A DNA stretch of 64,000 nucleotides from Accumulibacter appositus (GTDB taxonomy: Bacteria > Pseudomonadota > Gammaproteobacteria > Burkholderiales > Rhodocyclaceae). Of the stretch, positions 16,856 to 28,045 are shown piece by piece (position 1 is the stretch's first letter; each line of letters opens with the position of its first letter). The notes under the pieces were generated by a model. The model was not told the DNA's origin and searched no databases. It was given only the letters and a program-made list of their open reading frames with translations. The position numbers and the translations under genes are program-made. The stretch is taken from assembly GCF_035440685.1 (NCBI RefSeq), contig NZ_DAORMW010000007.1. One strand, given 5' to 3'.

Positions 16856-19564
16856 ATGTCCCGTCCGCGTGCAGCACCCGACAAGCCGCCGGCCTGGCAC
16901 TGTCTGCCTATCGCCGACGCCTTGCACCAGCAGTCAGTCGCCGCCGCCAGCGGCCTCAGCCAGCATGCGGCCAGCGAGCGCCTCGAACAATATGGACGCA
17001 ACAGTCTGCCGCCGCCCAGGCGACGCGGACCCTTTCTGCGCTTTGCCCTGCAGTTCCACAATCCCCTGATCTATGTGCTGCTGGTCGCCGGCGCCGTCAC
17101 CTTTGCGCTCGGCGACTATATCGATGCCGGAGTAATCGTCGGGGTGGTATTGATCAACGCGGTGATCGGTTTCATTCAGGAAGGCAAGGCCGAAAAGGCG
17201 CTGGAAGCAGTCAGCGCGATGCTCGCCAGTCGCGCCACCGTCCTGCGCGAGGGCGAGCGGCACGAAATCGATGCCTCGCTGCTGGTTCCCGGGGATATCG
17301 TCTTTCTCGAATCCGGCGCGCGCGTTCCGGCCGACCTGCGCCTGCTGCGGGTGAAAAATCTGCGGATCAACGAAGCCGCCCTGACCGGGGAATCGGTACC
17401 CGCGGAGAAACGCACGCAAGCGGTGGCGAACGAGGCAGCGATCGGTGATCGCCTGTGCTTGGCGTTTTCCGGAACAGTGGTCAGTTTTGGCCAGGGACAG
17501 GGCCTGGTCGTCGCTACCGGACAGGCGACCGAGATCGGGCGCATCGGGCTTCTCGTCGGGGCTACGCGTACCCTGGCGACGCCGCTCACCCGCCGGCTCG
17601 ACCAGTTCGCCCGTCAGATCACCTTATTTATCCTGGTGGTCGGACTGGTCACTTTCCTGTACGGCCATCTGGTACACGAGATGCCCGTGCTGGAGATTTT
17701 TCTCGCCGTCGTCGGCCTGGCGGTGGCAGCGATTCCCGAAGGTCTGCCGGCGATCGTCACCATCGTCCTGGCCATCGGCACGCGCGTCATGGCCCGCCAG
17801 AATGCCATCGTCCGGCGACTGCCGGCAGTCGAGACTCTCGGTTCGGTCACCGTCATCTGCTCGGACAAGACCGGCACGCTGACCAAGAACGAGATGACCA
17901 CCGTGTGCGTCATGCTGCCCACGCATACCCTGGAGGTGAGCGGCGCCGGCTACGCGCCCGAGGGAGGTTTCAGCCGCGATGGCGCGACCGTCGACCCGCT
18001 GCGCGACGAGGCACTGCAGGAACTGGCCCGCTGCGCCTTGCTGTGCAATGACGCCCGTCTCAAACACAGCGCCGATGTTGGCTGGCAACTCGTTGGCGAC
18101 CCCACCGAAGGCGCACTGCTGACGCTCGCGCGCAAGGCCGGGCTCGACCCCGTGCAGTTCGCGACGGCCCACCCGCGGATGGACGAGATCCCGTTCGAGT
18201 CGGAACACCGCTTCATGGCCACCCTGCACCACGACCACGCCGGGCACGGCGCCGTGCTGCTCAAGGGCGCGCCAGAGCGCGTGCTCGAGCTGTGCACCCA
18301 GGATGGCAGCGGTCAGCCGCTTGACCGCCAAGCCTGGGAAGAACGGATGCATGCGGCCGCCGGCGCCGGCCAGCGCGTGCTGGCGCTGGCCCGTTGCCAG
18401 ATGCCGGCCGACACGACGGCGCTGGCGATGGACGACATCCGTCCGCGCTTCAGCCTGCTTGGCCTGATCGGCCTGATCGACCCCCCGCGCGAGGAAGCGA
18501 TCGCCGCCGTTGGCGAATGCCAGCGCGCCGGCCTGCGCATCAAGATGATCACCGGTGACCACGCGGTCACGGCGGCGGCCATCGGCCGGCAACTGGGGCT
18601 GAACGCGGAGCAGGCCCTGACCGGTGACATGCTCGGCGCGCTCGACGACGCGGCGCTCCGCCGCCGCGCCCTCGAGACCGACGTCTTTGCCCGTGCCAGC
18701 CCGGAGCACAAGCTGCGCCTGGTAGGCGCGCTGCAGGCCCAGGGCGAACTGGTGGCAATGACTGGTGACGGGGTCAACGACGCACCGGCGCTGAAAGCCG
18801 CCGACATCGGCGTGGCGATGGGCTTCAAGGGGACCGATGCCGCCCGCGAAGCGGCCGACCTGGTACTCACCGACGACAATTTCGCGACCATCGCGCGCGC
18901 CGTGCGCGAAGGCCGCGTGGTCTTCGACAACGTCAAGAAATCGCTGTTGTTCATCCTGCCGACCAACGGCGGCGAAGCCGGCGTGATCCTGCTGGCAGTC
19001 TTTCTCGGGCTGGCGCTGCCGGTCACCGCCGGCCAGATTCTGTGGGTGAACATGATCACCGCGGTCACCCTGGCGCTGGCCCTCGCCTTCGAGCCAGCCG
19101 AACACGGCGTCATGCTGCGGCCACCGCGACGGCCCGGCGAGCCGCTTATTACCGGCCTGCTGGCGGCGCGCATCGCCTACGTGAGCGTCCTGATGATCGC
19201 CGTGACTTTCACCGTCTTCGAATGGGAACTGGCGCGCGGCAGCAGCATCGAGACGGCACGTACGGCGGCGGTAAACATGCTGGTCATCGGGGAGTTGGTG
19301 TACCTTTTCAACGTCCGCCATTTCACCGCCTCGGCTCTCACCCGCGACACCCTCATCGGTAATCCGGTGGCTATCTGGGTCAGCGCGATCCTGATCGTCT
19401 TCCAGTTGCTGTTCACTTACGCGCCGCCATTTCAGCAGCTTTTCCACACCACCGCGCTGGATGTGCTCTCCTGGCTGCTCATCCTCGCTCTCGGCGCGGG
19501 CAAGTTCCTCGCCGTCGAAGCGGAAAAAGCAGTCTTGCGGCGCTTGCAAGTGCGCAGCATGTGA
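16856..19564 (+). CDS. Type II P-type cation-transporting ATPase
   Basis: A 902-residue inner-membrane ion pump. The actuator domain carries LTGESVPAEK; the phosphorylated aspartate is D337 in CSDKTGTLTKNE; the nucleotide domain has LLKGAPERV; the hinge has MTGDGVNDAPAL (T636-D642). Helix M4 carries AAIPEGLPAIV as in Ca2+-type pumps. M5 keeps Asn and Glu (TNGGEAG), but M6 reads WVNMITAVT, with alanine where SERCA has its shared Ca2+-binding aspartate. The ion is therefore uncertain; Ca2+, Na+, Mg2+ or H+ all remain possible. About 150 bp separates it from htpX and 50 bp from the next transporter gene. Confidence 0.9.
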   Translation: MSRPRAAPDKPPAWHCLPIADALHQQSVAAASGLSQHAASERLEQYGRNSLPPPRRRGPFLRFALQFHNPLIYVLLVAGAVTFALGDYIDAGVIVGVVLINAVIGFIQEGKAEKALEAVSAMLASRATVLREGERHEIDASLLVPGDIVFLESGARVPADLRLLRVKNLRINEAALTGESVPAEKRTQAVANEAAIGDRLCLAFSGTVVSFGQGQGLVVATGQATEIGRIGLLVGATRTLATPLTRRLDQFARQITLFILVVGLVTFLYGHLVHEMPVLEIFLAVVGLAVAAIPEGLPAIVTIVLAIGTRVMARQNAIVRRLPAVETLGSVTVICSDKTGTLTKNEMTTVCVMLPTHTLEVSGAGYAPEGGFSRDGATVDPLRDEALQELARCALLCNDARLKHSADVGWQLVGDPTEGALLTLARKAGLDPVQFATAHPRMDEIPFESEHRFMATLHHDHAGHGAVLLKGAPERVLELCTQDGSGQPLDRQAWEERMHAAAGAGQRVLALARCQMPADTTALAMDDIRPRFSLLGLIGLIDPPREEAIAAVGECQRAGLRIKMITGDHAVTAAAIGRQLGLNAEQALTGDMLGALDDAALRRRALETDVFARASPEHKLRLVGALQAQGELVAMTGDGVNDAPALKAADIGVAMGFKGTDAAREAADLVLTDDNFATIARAVREGRVVFDNVKKSLLFILPTNGGEAGVILLAVFLGLALPVTAGQILWVNMITAVTLALALAFEPAEHGVMLRPPRRPGEPLITGLLAARIAYVSVLMIAVTFTVFEWELARGSSIETARTAAVNMLVIGELVYLFNVRHFTASALTRDTLIGNPVAIWVSAILIVFQLLFTYAPPFQQLFHTTALDVLSWLLILALGAGKFLAVEAEKAVLRRLQVRSM

Positions 19565-19614
19565 ATGGGTCCACCACCATGAGCGCTCACTAACCAGGAA
19601 GGCCCGACCCTCGC

Positions 19615-21273
19615 ATGTACGAGCCGTTTGCCGAGCTCTCCTTGCTGCTCCTCATCGCCGCCGCCGTCGGGGCATTGGCGGTGCGACTGCGTCAGCCGGT
19701 GCTGATCGCTTACATCGTGGTCGGCATCGCTGTCGGTCCGGCGGGACTGGAACTGGTCAAGGCACACGATCAGATCGACCTCCTGGCCCAGATCGGCGTC
19801 GCCGTGCTGCTCTTCCTGGTCGGGCTCAAGCTCGATCTGCCGCATGTCCGCAATATCGGGCCGGTGGCGCTAGCTACCGGCCTGGGCCAGCTGGCCTTCA
19901 CCATCATCATCGGTTTCGTGCTCGTTCTGGCCTTGGGCCGCGACTGGCTCACGGCACTCTATGTCGCGGTGGCGCTCACCTTCTCCAGCACGATCATCAT
20001 CATCAAGCTGCTTTCCGACAAGCGTGAGATGGATTCCCTGCACGGGCGTATCGCTATCGGCTTCCTGATCGTCCAGGACATCGCGGTGGTGCTGGCGATG
20101 ATGGCCATGAGTGCGCTGCGCTCAATGGGTGACGGCGAAACAAGCTGGCTGCTGGTCGCCGGCTCGATCGGCTTACGCGTGCTGGCAGCGGCCTTCCTGC
20201 TCTACGTTCTGATGCGTTACCTGCTGCCACCGCTGCTCGATCTCATGGCGCGTTCGCAGGAACTGCTGCTGATCTTCGCGATCGCCTGGGGTACGGGCCT
20301 GGCGGCGCTCGGCGAATGGGCAGGATTCTCCAAGGAGGCCGGCGCGTTTCTGGCCGGTTTCTCGCTCGCCTCGACCCATTTCCGTGATGCCGTCGGCGCC
20401 CGACTGACCGGCATCCGCGACTTCCTGCTGCTGTTCTTTTTCATCGACCTCGGCGCCAAGCTCGATTTCTCCACTCTCGGCGCCGAACTGTGGCCAGCGG
20501 CAGTGCTGTCGCTGTTCGTGCTTGTCGGCAACCCGCTGATCGTCATGGCCATCATGGGCTACATGGGCTACCGCAAGCGTACCGGCTTCATGGCTGGCCT
20601 GACCGTTGCCCAGATCAGCGAGTTCTCGATCATCTTCATCGCCATGGGCATTTCACTGGGCCATGTCGGCAGCGGTGCGCTCGGATTGACCACCCTGGTC
20701 GGTGTCGTGACAATCACCCTGTCGACCTACATGATCCTCTACTCGCACCCGCTCTACGAACGGCTTGCACCCTGGCTCGGCGGCTTCGAGCGCCGGCGAC
20801 CATTCCGCGAACTCGCCGTGGCCAAGGAACGGCATGACCTGAAGGAGGCCGATGTCATCATCTTTGGACTGGGCCGCTACGGCGGCAGGCTGGCACTTGG
20901 CCTCAAGGAAGCCGGGATGAGCGTGCTCGGCGTCGAATTCGATCCCGAAGTCGCGCGCGCCATGCGCCGGCAGGGCATCGCCGTGCGCTATGGCGACGGC
21001 ACAACAAGTGAGTTTCTCGAAAGCCTGCCGCTGGCGCAAACGCGCTGGGTGATCAGCACCTTTCCCGATCCAGCCTCGAACCGGGACCTGCTACGGTCCC
21101 TGCGCGAGCATCATTACGGTGGTGAAATCGCCGTCGTCGCACGCGAGGAATCCGAAGGTCTGGCACTCAAACAGTTAGGGGTGCCGACCATTCTCTATCC
21201 GATGCGAAACGCGGTCGACTACGTCGTCGCCGCCATCACCGACCTCATTGGCCCGAAGGAGAAAACACCATGA
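19615..21273 (+). CDS. CPA2-family cation/proton antiporter with TrkA-N domain
   Basis: A 552-residue protein of the KefB/RosB type. About 12 membrane helices fill residues 1-385 (VGIAVGPAGLELV; QIGVAVLLFLVGLKLD; FFFIDLGAKLD). A cytoplasmic TrkA-N (RCK) domain follows at about 405-525 with the nucleotide-binding FGLGRYGGRLA and EFDPEVARAMRRQG. Such proteins exchange K+ or Na+ for H+ and are gated by NAD(H) or similar ligands. The stop overlaps the next gene (ATGA), linking it with a universal stress protein. Confidence 0.88.
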   Translation: MYEPFAELSLLLLIAAAVGALAVRLRQPVLIAYIVVGIAVGPAGLELVKAHDQIDLLAQIGVAVLLFLVGLKLDLPHVRNIGPVALATGLGQLAFTIIIGFVLVLALGRDWLTALYVAVALTFSSTIIIIKLLSDKREMDSLHGRIAIGFLIVQDIAVVLAMMAMSALRSMGDGETSWLLVAGSIGLRVLAAAFLLYVLMRYLLPPLLDLMARSQELLLIFAIAWGTGLAALGEWAGFSKEAGAFLAGFSLASTHFRDAVGARLTGIRDFLLLFFFIDLGAKLDFSTLGAELWPAAVLSLFVLVGNPLIVMAIMGYMGYRKRTGFMAGLTVAQISEFSIIFIAMGISLGHVGSGALGLTTLVGVVTITLSTYMILYSHPLYERLAPWLGGFERRRPFRELAVAKERHDLKEADVIIFGLGRYGGRLALGLKEAGMSVLGVEFDPEVARAMRRQGIAVRYGDGTTSEFLESLPLAQTRWVISTFPDPASNRDLLRSLREHHYGGEIAVVAREESEGLALKQLGVPTILYPMRNAVDYVVAAITDLIGPKEKTP

Positions 21274-22193
21274 AGCCCATCACCCGCATACTCGCCGCCA
21301 CCGACCTGTCGGCACCCGCCCGCCATGCGGTGGATCGTGGCTTTTTTATCGCCGCCGACACCAAGGCGCGCTATACGGTAATGCATGCGACGGAACTCGA
21401 CGCTCTGGACAGCCTGTCGGATCTGCTCGGCGCCGACACCGGCAGGATCAAGCAGCGACTGGCCGACGATGCCCGCGAAACGCTGCAACGACTGCTGTCG
21501 AACCCGGCGCACAACCGTGGCGTGGCAGCCGATGCGCGGATCGTTTCCGGAACGCCCCTGAAGGTCATCGCCGACGAGGCCGATGCGCTCGATGCCGACC
21601 TCCTGGTCGTCGGTGCCCGCGGCGAATCCTTCCTGCGCCATGCCCTGCTCGGGTCCACCGCCTCGCGCCTGCTGCGCAAATCGCTCCGACGACCGGTGCT
21701 GGTGGTCAAGCAGGCGCCGCACGAATCCTACCGCTGCCTGCTGATTCCGGTGGACTTCTCGCCGGCGTCCGCGCAGGCCATCCGCCTCGGCCGGCAACTG
21801 GCGCCGACCGCCGAGATCGTGCTGCTGCATAGCTTCGAGCTGCCTTACGAGGGCAAGCTGCGATTCGCCGGCGTCGAGGATGGCGTCATCCACGGCTACA
21901 TCGAGACTGCGCGCCGGGAGCGGCGGCAACAGCTCCATCAACTGGCCGCCAGCGCCGGACTGGCGTCCGGCGAATATGCACCGCTGGTCCGCCATGGCGA
22001 CCCCGCGCAACTGATCGCTGCCCTGGAGCAGGAACAAGCCTGCGACCTGGTCATCATCGGTAAGCACGGCCAGCACCTGGCCGAAGAGCTGTTGCTGGGG
22101 AGCGTCACCAAACACGTGCTGGCCGAATCGCAATGCGATGTTCTGGTGATCAACAATGGCGGGACACCGCAGGATCATGCCAGCGATGTTTGA
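21270..22193 (+). CDS. Tandem-domain universal stress protein
   Basis: 307 residues made of two UspA domains in a row (about 1-150 and 155-305). Each carries the complete ATP-binding pattern G-2x-G-9x-G-S: GARGESFLRHALLGS and GKHGQHLAEELLLGS. The protein is therefore probably an ATP-binding dimer-like monomer, as in E. coli UspE. A GGAG box precedes the ATG. Position directly behind a cation/proton antiporter and partial overlap with the DUF2062 gene suggest one transcription unit for ion and envelope stress. Confidence 0.9.
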   Translation: MKPITRILAATDLSAPARHAVDRGFFIAADTKARYTVMHATELDALDSLSDLLGADTGRIKQRLADDARETLQRLLSNPAHNRGVAADARIVSGTPLKVIADEADALDADLLVVGARGESFLRHALLGSTASRLLRKSLRRPVLVVKQAPHESYRCLLIPVDFSPASAQAIRLGRQLAPTAEIVLLHSFELPYEGKLRFAGVEDGVIHGYIETARRERRQQLHQLAASAGLASGEYAPLVRHGDPAQLIAALEQEQACDLVIIGKHGQHLAEELLLGSVTKHVLAESQCDVLVINNGGTPQDHASDV

Positions 22194-22710
22194 ACGCTGG
22201 CGCGCCCTGATCCCGACCCGCGAGCAGATTGGCAGCAATCGTTGGCTGCGCTGGCTGGCGCCCTACCTGGGCCACCCCAAGCTCTGGCACTGGTCCCGCC
22301 GCGGGGTGGCCCTCGGGGTCGGGATCGGCGTTTTTTTCGGTCTGCTGATCCCGATTGCGCAGATCCCGTTCGCCGCTGCCGCCGCCGTGATACTGCGTGC
22401 CAACCTACCGGCTGCCGCGGCCAGCACTCTGGTCACCAACCCGATCACCTTTGCACCGGTCTATTTTGCCGCCTACAAGATCGGCGCCTGGGTCACGGGC
22501 GAAAAGCTTGAGCCGCCGGCAGCCGCCGCGGGCACCACTCCGGCCGACGCGAATGCCGGCATCTGGCGGCGCATCACTGCACTCGGCACACCGCTGGTCG
22601 TCGGCCTGGCCATCACCGCCAGCCTGATCGGCCTCGCCAGTTACGTCCTGACCAGTGCCGGCTGGTACTGGTACGTCAGGCGCAAGCGCCGGCGCTTGCG
22701 GCGATCCTGA
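22177..22710 (+). CDS. DUF2062 membrane protein
   Basis: About 177 residues with two or three membrane helices. The family core is visible: WSRRGVALGVGIGVFFGLLIPI, QIPFAAAAAVILRAN and STLVTNPITFAPVYFAAYK. The C-terminus is strongly basic (VRRKRRRLRRS). Function in the family is not established, though some members are fused to glycosyltransferases. The ATG at 22177 or 22186 is likely, both inside the end of the stress-protein gene; the upstream ATG 22156 would overlap it further. Confidence 0.8.
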   Translation: MPAMFERWRALIPTREQIGSNRWLRWLAPYLGHPKLWHWSRRGVALGVGIGVFFGLLIPIAQIPFAAAAAVILRANLPAAAASTLVTNPITFAPVYFAAYKIGAWVTGEKLEPPAAAAGTTPADANAGIWRRITALGTPLVVGLAITASLIGLASYVLTSAGWYWYVRRKRRRLRRS

Positions 22711-22858
22711 GCCGGGGCAGCACCGGGCGGTAGCAGACTCGTGCCCGTCGCCAGTGCTAGAATCGCGCCTCGCACTCTAGCGTCAGCTGTTACCCCTGTG
22801 CCCGCCCAGCGCGCGCCGTCAGGGCAAACCACAAGCCGAGAACAAGGAACCGCATACA

Positions 22859-24298
22859 ATGGCTGAGGAAGGTCAGTTTTTCCGCCCGGTGAAGGATTTC
22901 TGCCAGCGCAGGGTCGTTACCTGCGGACCCGATGATGCGTTGGTCGACGTGGTCGGCATCATGCGCGAGAAGAACATCTCCAGCGTCATCGTCTGCGATC
23001 AGAAGCTGCCGAGCGGCATCATCACCGACCGCGACCTGCGCAACAAGGTGGTCGCATCCGGCGTCGACCCTTCGACGCTCGCCGTGCGCGCAATCATGAA
23101 CAGCCCACTGGCCGTGATCGGTGAAGACGACCTGCTCTACGAAGCGCTCTACCGCATGTCGCGCAAGAAGATTCATCGTCTGGCCGTGGTCGATGGCAAG
23201 GGCCGACTCTCCGGAATCATCACCGACAGCGACATCATCCGGCTGCAATCGCACTCACCGCATCAACTGGTCCTCGACATCGAAGCGGCCCAGGACCTCG
23301 AGGAAGTAAAAGCGGTATACGGCAGAATCCAGAGCCTGGTCCTGCACCTCAGCGGTAGCGGCACCAGTACCCGCGACATGGTGCGACTGATTGCCCACCT
23401 CAACGACCAGATCCTCTTGCGGTTGATCGCCCTGATGCGCGCCGGACGCTTTTCCGACCTGCCTGCGCGCTTTGCCTTTGTGGTCCTCGGCAGCGAAGGG
23501 CGCGGCGAGCAGACGCTGCTCACCGACCAGGACAACGCGATTGTCTATGGCGACGAACTGGGGCCCGAAGAGATCGCGCGCATCGAGGACTTCTCCGAAG
23601 AACTGGTCGCTGCGCTGATCGCCATTGGCATCCCGCCCTGCCCGGGTGGAATCATGGCCAAGAACAAGGAGTGGCGGCGCAGTATCGGCAAGTGGAAGGA
23701 GCAACTCGACCGCTGGCTACGCACGCCAACGCCGAAACACGTGCTCAGTTGTGGCACCTTTGTCGACATCCGCACGATCTACGGCGATCATTCGTTCGAG
23801 CAGGAACTCAAGAAACAACTCTACGAGCATGTGCAGCGCGACAAATTGTTCCTGATGCGAATGGTCGAGAGCACCTTGCGTTTTGCACCCCCGCTGGGTT
23901 GGTTTGGCAAGATCAAGGGAGAAAGTGGCGGCGAGCATTCCGGAATGCTGGAGATCAAGAAAGCCGGTATCTTTGCCATTTCCGAAGGCGTGAAGGCGCT
24001 GGCCATTCTCGCCGGCAAGCTCGAAGGCAGCACCCACCAGCGCCTCGAAGCACTGGTCAAGGAAAAGATGATCAACCCAAAGATGGCCGACAATATTGCC
24101 GAAACCTTCGACTTCCTGGTGCTGATGCGCCTGCGCGGTCAGGTTGAAGCGGTTCGGGAAGGGCGCAAACCGGACAACTACATTCCCCTCAAACGCCTGA
24201 ACATGATGGAACTCGGCCGCCTGCAACTGGCGCTAAAGGGAGTCGAGAAATTCCAGGAGTTCGCCAAGGCCCACTTCAACCTGAATCTGCTCAGATAG
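22859..24298 (+). CDS. CBS-domain protein with DUF294 nucleotidyltransferase domain
   Basis: A 479-residue cytoplasmic protein. Two CBS domains (about 10-130; SGIITDRDLRNKVVASG and SGIITDSDIIRL) usually sense adenine nucleotides. They are followed by a GlnD-like nucleotidyltransferase core (about 205-270) with LGSEGRGEQTLLTDQDNA, which keeps the GS motif and the metal aspartates, and by the helical DUF294 C-terminal domain. Unlike many homologues it has no N-terminal cyclic-nucleotide domain. Similar genes often sit beside a DEDDh exonuclease or a Na+/solute symporter; neither is adjacent here. A TAGAAT hexamer at 22758-22763 may be the -10 element. Confidence 0.85.
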   Translation: MAEEGQFFRPVKDFCQRRVVTCGPDDALVDVVGIMREKNISSVIVCDQKLPSGIITDRDLRNKVVASGVDPSTLAVRAIMNSPLAVIGEDDLLYEALYRMSRKKIHRLAVVDGKGRLSGIITDSDIIRLQSHSPHQLVLDIEAAQDLEEVKAVYGRIQSLVLHLSGSGTSTRDMVRLIAHLNDQILLRLIALMRAGRFSDLPARFAFVVLGSEGRGEQTLLTDQDNAIVYGDELGPEEIARIEDFSEELVAALIAIGIPPCPGGIMAKNKEWRRSIGKWKEQLDRWLRTPTPKHVLSCGTFVDIRTIYGDHSFEQELKKQLYEHVQRDKLFLMRMVESTLRFAPPLGWFGKIKGESGGEHSGMLEIKKAGIFAISEGVKALAILAGKLEGSTHQRLEALVKEKMINPKMADNIAETFDFLVLMRLRGQVEAVREGRKPDNYIPLKRLNMMELGRLQLALKGVEKFQEFAKAHFNLNLLR

Positions 24299-24372
24299 GC
24301 CTGTGCCGGCCCGGTCGCCCACACACCGGCCTTTTCGAGTCGCGCCGCCCCCCGGCGCGCCGAGCAGCGAAC

Positions 24373-24651
24373 TCAGTAATTGTTCGTCTCGTTATTGTCG
24401 TCGGTCTTTTTCACACCCGGCTTGCGCCCGCGCGCCGGCGTCGGCGGGTCGCACGACAAGCGACAGCTGGTACCCTCGATCTTCCGGCCGTCGATGAAAC
24501 GGGTCACCCGGCAACAGATCAGGTCCCCCGATGAGGCAAGCCGCGCGACCTCGTCGCGTAATTCGGCGATCGGAATATCCAGCGACGAAGCCATATCGAC
24601 ATCAAGCTGCTCGCCGTTGGCTCTCAGGAAACCAAGGATCGAATCAGTCAT
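24373..24651 (-). CDS. Small winged-helix-like protein with four cysteines
   Basis: A 92-residue protein starting at ATG 24651. Residues 1-45 look like a small winged helix (ILGFLRANGEQLDVDMASSL, then IAELRDEVARLASSGDLI). Cys46, Cys47, Cys63 and Cys67 follow, which could bind a metal or an Fe-S cluster as in FeoC-like proteins. The C-terminal tail is basic and then acidic/Asn-rich. No firm family assignment; a DNA-binding metal or redox regulator is an inference. It is a single gene on the minus strand, downstream of the phasin. Confidence 0.55.
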   Translation of the reverse strand: MTDSILGFLRANGEQLDVDMASSLDIPIAELRDEVARLASSGDLICCRVTRFIDGRKIEGTSCRLSCDPPTPARGRKPGVKKTDDNNETNNY

Positions 24652-24824
24652 CTGAACCCCCAATAAATGCCTTTGCCAGTCGGCAAAATGTCTCAGTGTG
24701 CGCCGCAGATGCCATTCTGGCAAATCACGCCTGGGAACAAACCGCTCCTGACGTCCGTTCAGCGCACATCGCCGCAGCGATGCGGCCGCACGAATGCATC
24801 GCCAGGACGGCCCCGACAAAACAC

Positions 24825-24855
24825 GAAAAAGCCCGGTGCCGTAACACCGGGCTTG
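24825..24855 (-). terminator. Intrinsic terminator after the phasin gene
   Basis: Read on the minus strand: a 9-bp stem AGCCCGGTG / CACCGGGCT with a 6-nt loop, followed by TTTTTC. It lies about 50 bp past the phasin stop. Confidence 0.8.
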
Positions 24856-24901
24856 ACCGAATTCAGCGGCCGGGCAAGGCGGCCGCTATGGCTCGGCTGG
24901 A

Positions 24902-25417
24902 TCAGGCCGTCTTGGCAATCATTTTTACTGCCGGTGTGGCACTGACAGCGGCTGCAGGCTTGGCGATCTGGCCCATTTTGCCAAGCGCCGACGTGAGCGA
25001 TGACACCATTGCCTTACCCGACGACACCGCAAAAGTCACACCCGGCGGAGTATGCTTCTTGGCTTCCTGCAGCACTCCGACAGCACCCCTGCCGGCCTGC
25101 GACAGCTGGCTACCCAGGACCTGGACGACGGCTGACGAAGACTCGTTGGAGATATGGTAGGCACGACGCGAAAAGGCGACCGACTGCGAGACGGCGGCAA
25201 TCGCCATGGGTTTTTGCAGCGCTTTGAGGCCAGCCATATCGCGCACCTCGGACAAGGCTTTGAAGTTCTCGGCGCCCTGTTTGGCGACGGCACGTGCAGT
25301 ATGAAGATTCAGCGCAGCAAGTTTTCCCATGCCGTCAAAAGACGCATTGACAACCGACTTCCACGCTTCCAGGGCGACCTGGCTCTTGCTAGTAAATTGC
25401 TCAGTAACCTTGTACAC
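24902..25417 (-). CDS. Phasin family protein (PHA granule surface)
   Basis: A 171-residue protein of the phasin_2 type, which coats polyhydroxyalkanoate granules. The N-terminal half is a long amphipathic helix (QFTSKSQVALEAWKSVVNAS; AALNLHTARAVAKQGAENF), typical of the family, and the C-terminal half is alanine-rich (PAAAVSATPAVKM). The start is GTG 25417 with AAGGAGAGAG upstream. An intrinsic terminator follows. It indicates carbon storage as PHA, in keeping with a polyphosphate/PHA-cycling lifestyle. Confidence 0.88.
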   Translation of the reverse strand: MYKVTEQFTSKSQVALEAWKSVVNASFDGMGKLAALNLHTARAVAKQGAENFKALSEVRDMAGLKALQKPMAIAAVSQSVAFSRRAYHISNESSSAVVQVLGSQLSQAGRGAVGVLQEAKKHTPPGVTFAVSSGKAMVSSLTSALGKMGQIAKPAAAVSATPAVKMIAKTA

Positions 25418-25672
25418 GGTACTCTCTCCTTAAAGTTGCGAAACCGAAACGCCGCCCAGGCCTGTCCCGCCTGAAGCTGTTTGCTGCACTGCAGCGGATG
25501 AGTCATTCTAGCCTTCGGACAGGGTTTGTCAAGCCTTTTTGCTGCACCGCAACACCCGTATGGCGGCAAGCGCATGCGCAAGGCAGAAAGTCGGCAGGCA
25601 CCGGCCTCCGAGCATTGGCACGGTGACAAGCACGCCTGCCACGAAGCGCACCAACGACCTTGAGTGAGCACC

Positions 25673-26059
25673 ATGCAGAAACAAACGCCCTACCTCCTCA
25701 TCGGCGGCGAGACCACCGTCGCCAGCCTTTGCGAGCGCTTCTACCAGCTGATGGCAACGGTCCCGCAGTTCGCCACGATTCGCGCACTGCACCCGGCCGA
25801 CTTGCAGTCCTCACGCGACAAGTTGTTCATGTTTCTTTCCGGCTGGCTGGGCGGGCCCGACCTCTACGTACAGAACATCGGCCAGCCGATGCTGCGCCGT
25901 CGCCACCTGCCTTTTACGATCGGCGAGGCCGAGCGTGACCAGTGGGTGGCCTGCATGCTACTGGCCATGGAAGCGGTCGGAATCGAGGAGGCGCTTCGCC
26001 AGGAGCTGCTGGTTTCCTTCTTCAATACCGCCGATTTCATGCGCAACCAGTCCACCTAA
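25673..26059 (+). CDS. Group II truncated haemoglobin
   Basis: About 128 residues, the usual length for a 2-on-2 globin. Family residues are seen: Tyr B10 in RFYQLM, the proximal histidine in MLRRRHLPFTIG, and the group II tryptophan G8 in ERDQWVACM. Such proteins bind O2 or NO and serve in detoxification or oxygen supply. ATG 25673 is preferred over GTG 25664 because GAGTGAG lies just before it. The gene stands alone, 75 bp before typA. Confidence 0.88.
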   Translation: MQKQTPYLLIGGETTVASLCERFYQLMATVPQFATIRALHPADLQSSRDKLFMFLSGWLGGPDLYVQNIGQPMLRRRHLPFTIGEAERDQWVACMLLAMEAVGIEEALRQELLVSFFNTADFMRNQST

Positions 26060-26135
26060 GCCGTAGTTTTTGCAGCGCAACACGGCTTTTCCGGCTGTGA
26101 TAGAATAACCGCCCCTATTGAGAGGCTTGCCCCTT

Positions 26136-27977
<1,842 letters not shown>

Positions 27978-28045
27978 CCGTAACGGCAAGCGAGCCGCGG
28001 TGTCCGGATAGACGATGTACGGCGCGTGCGTGCTTGCGTTCTTGA

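Noticed and set aside
17624..19549. 641-codon open frame on the minus strand opposite the P-type ATPase
   Set aside because: Antisense to an intact ATPase gene with all motifs; no protein-like features of its own.
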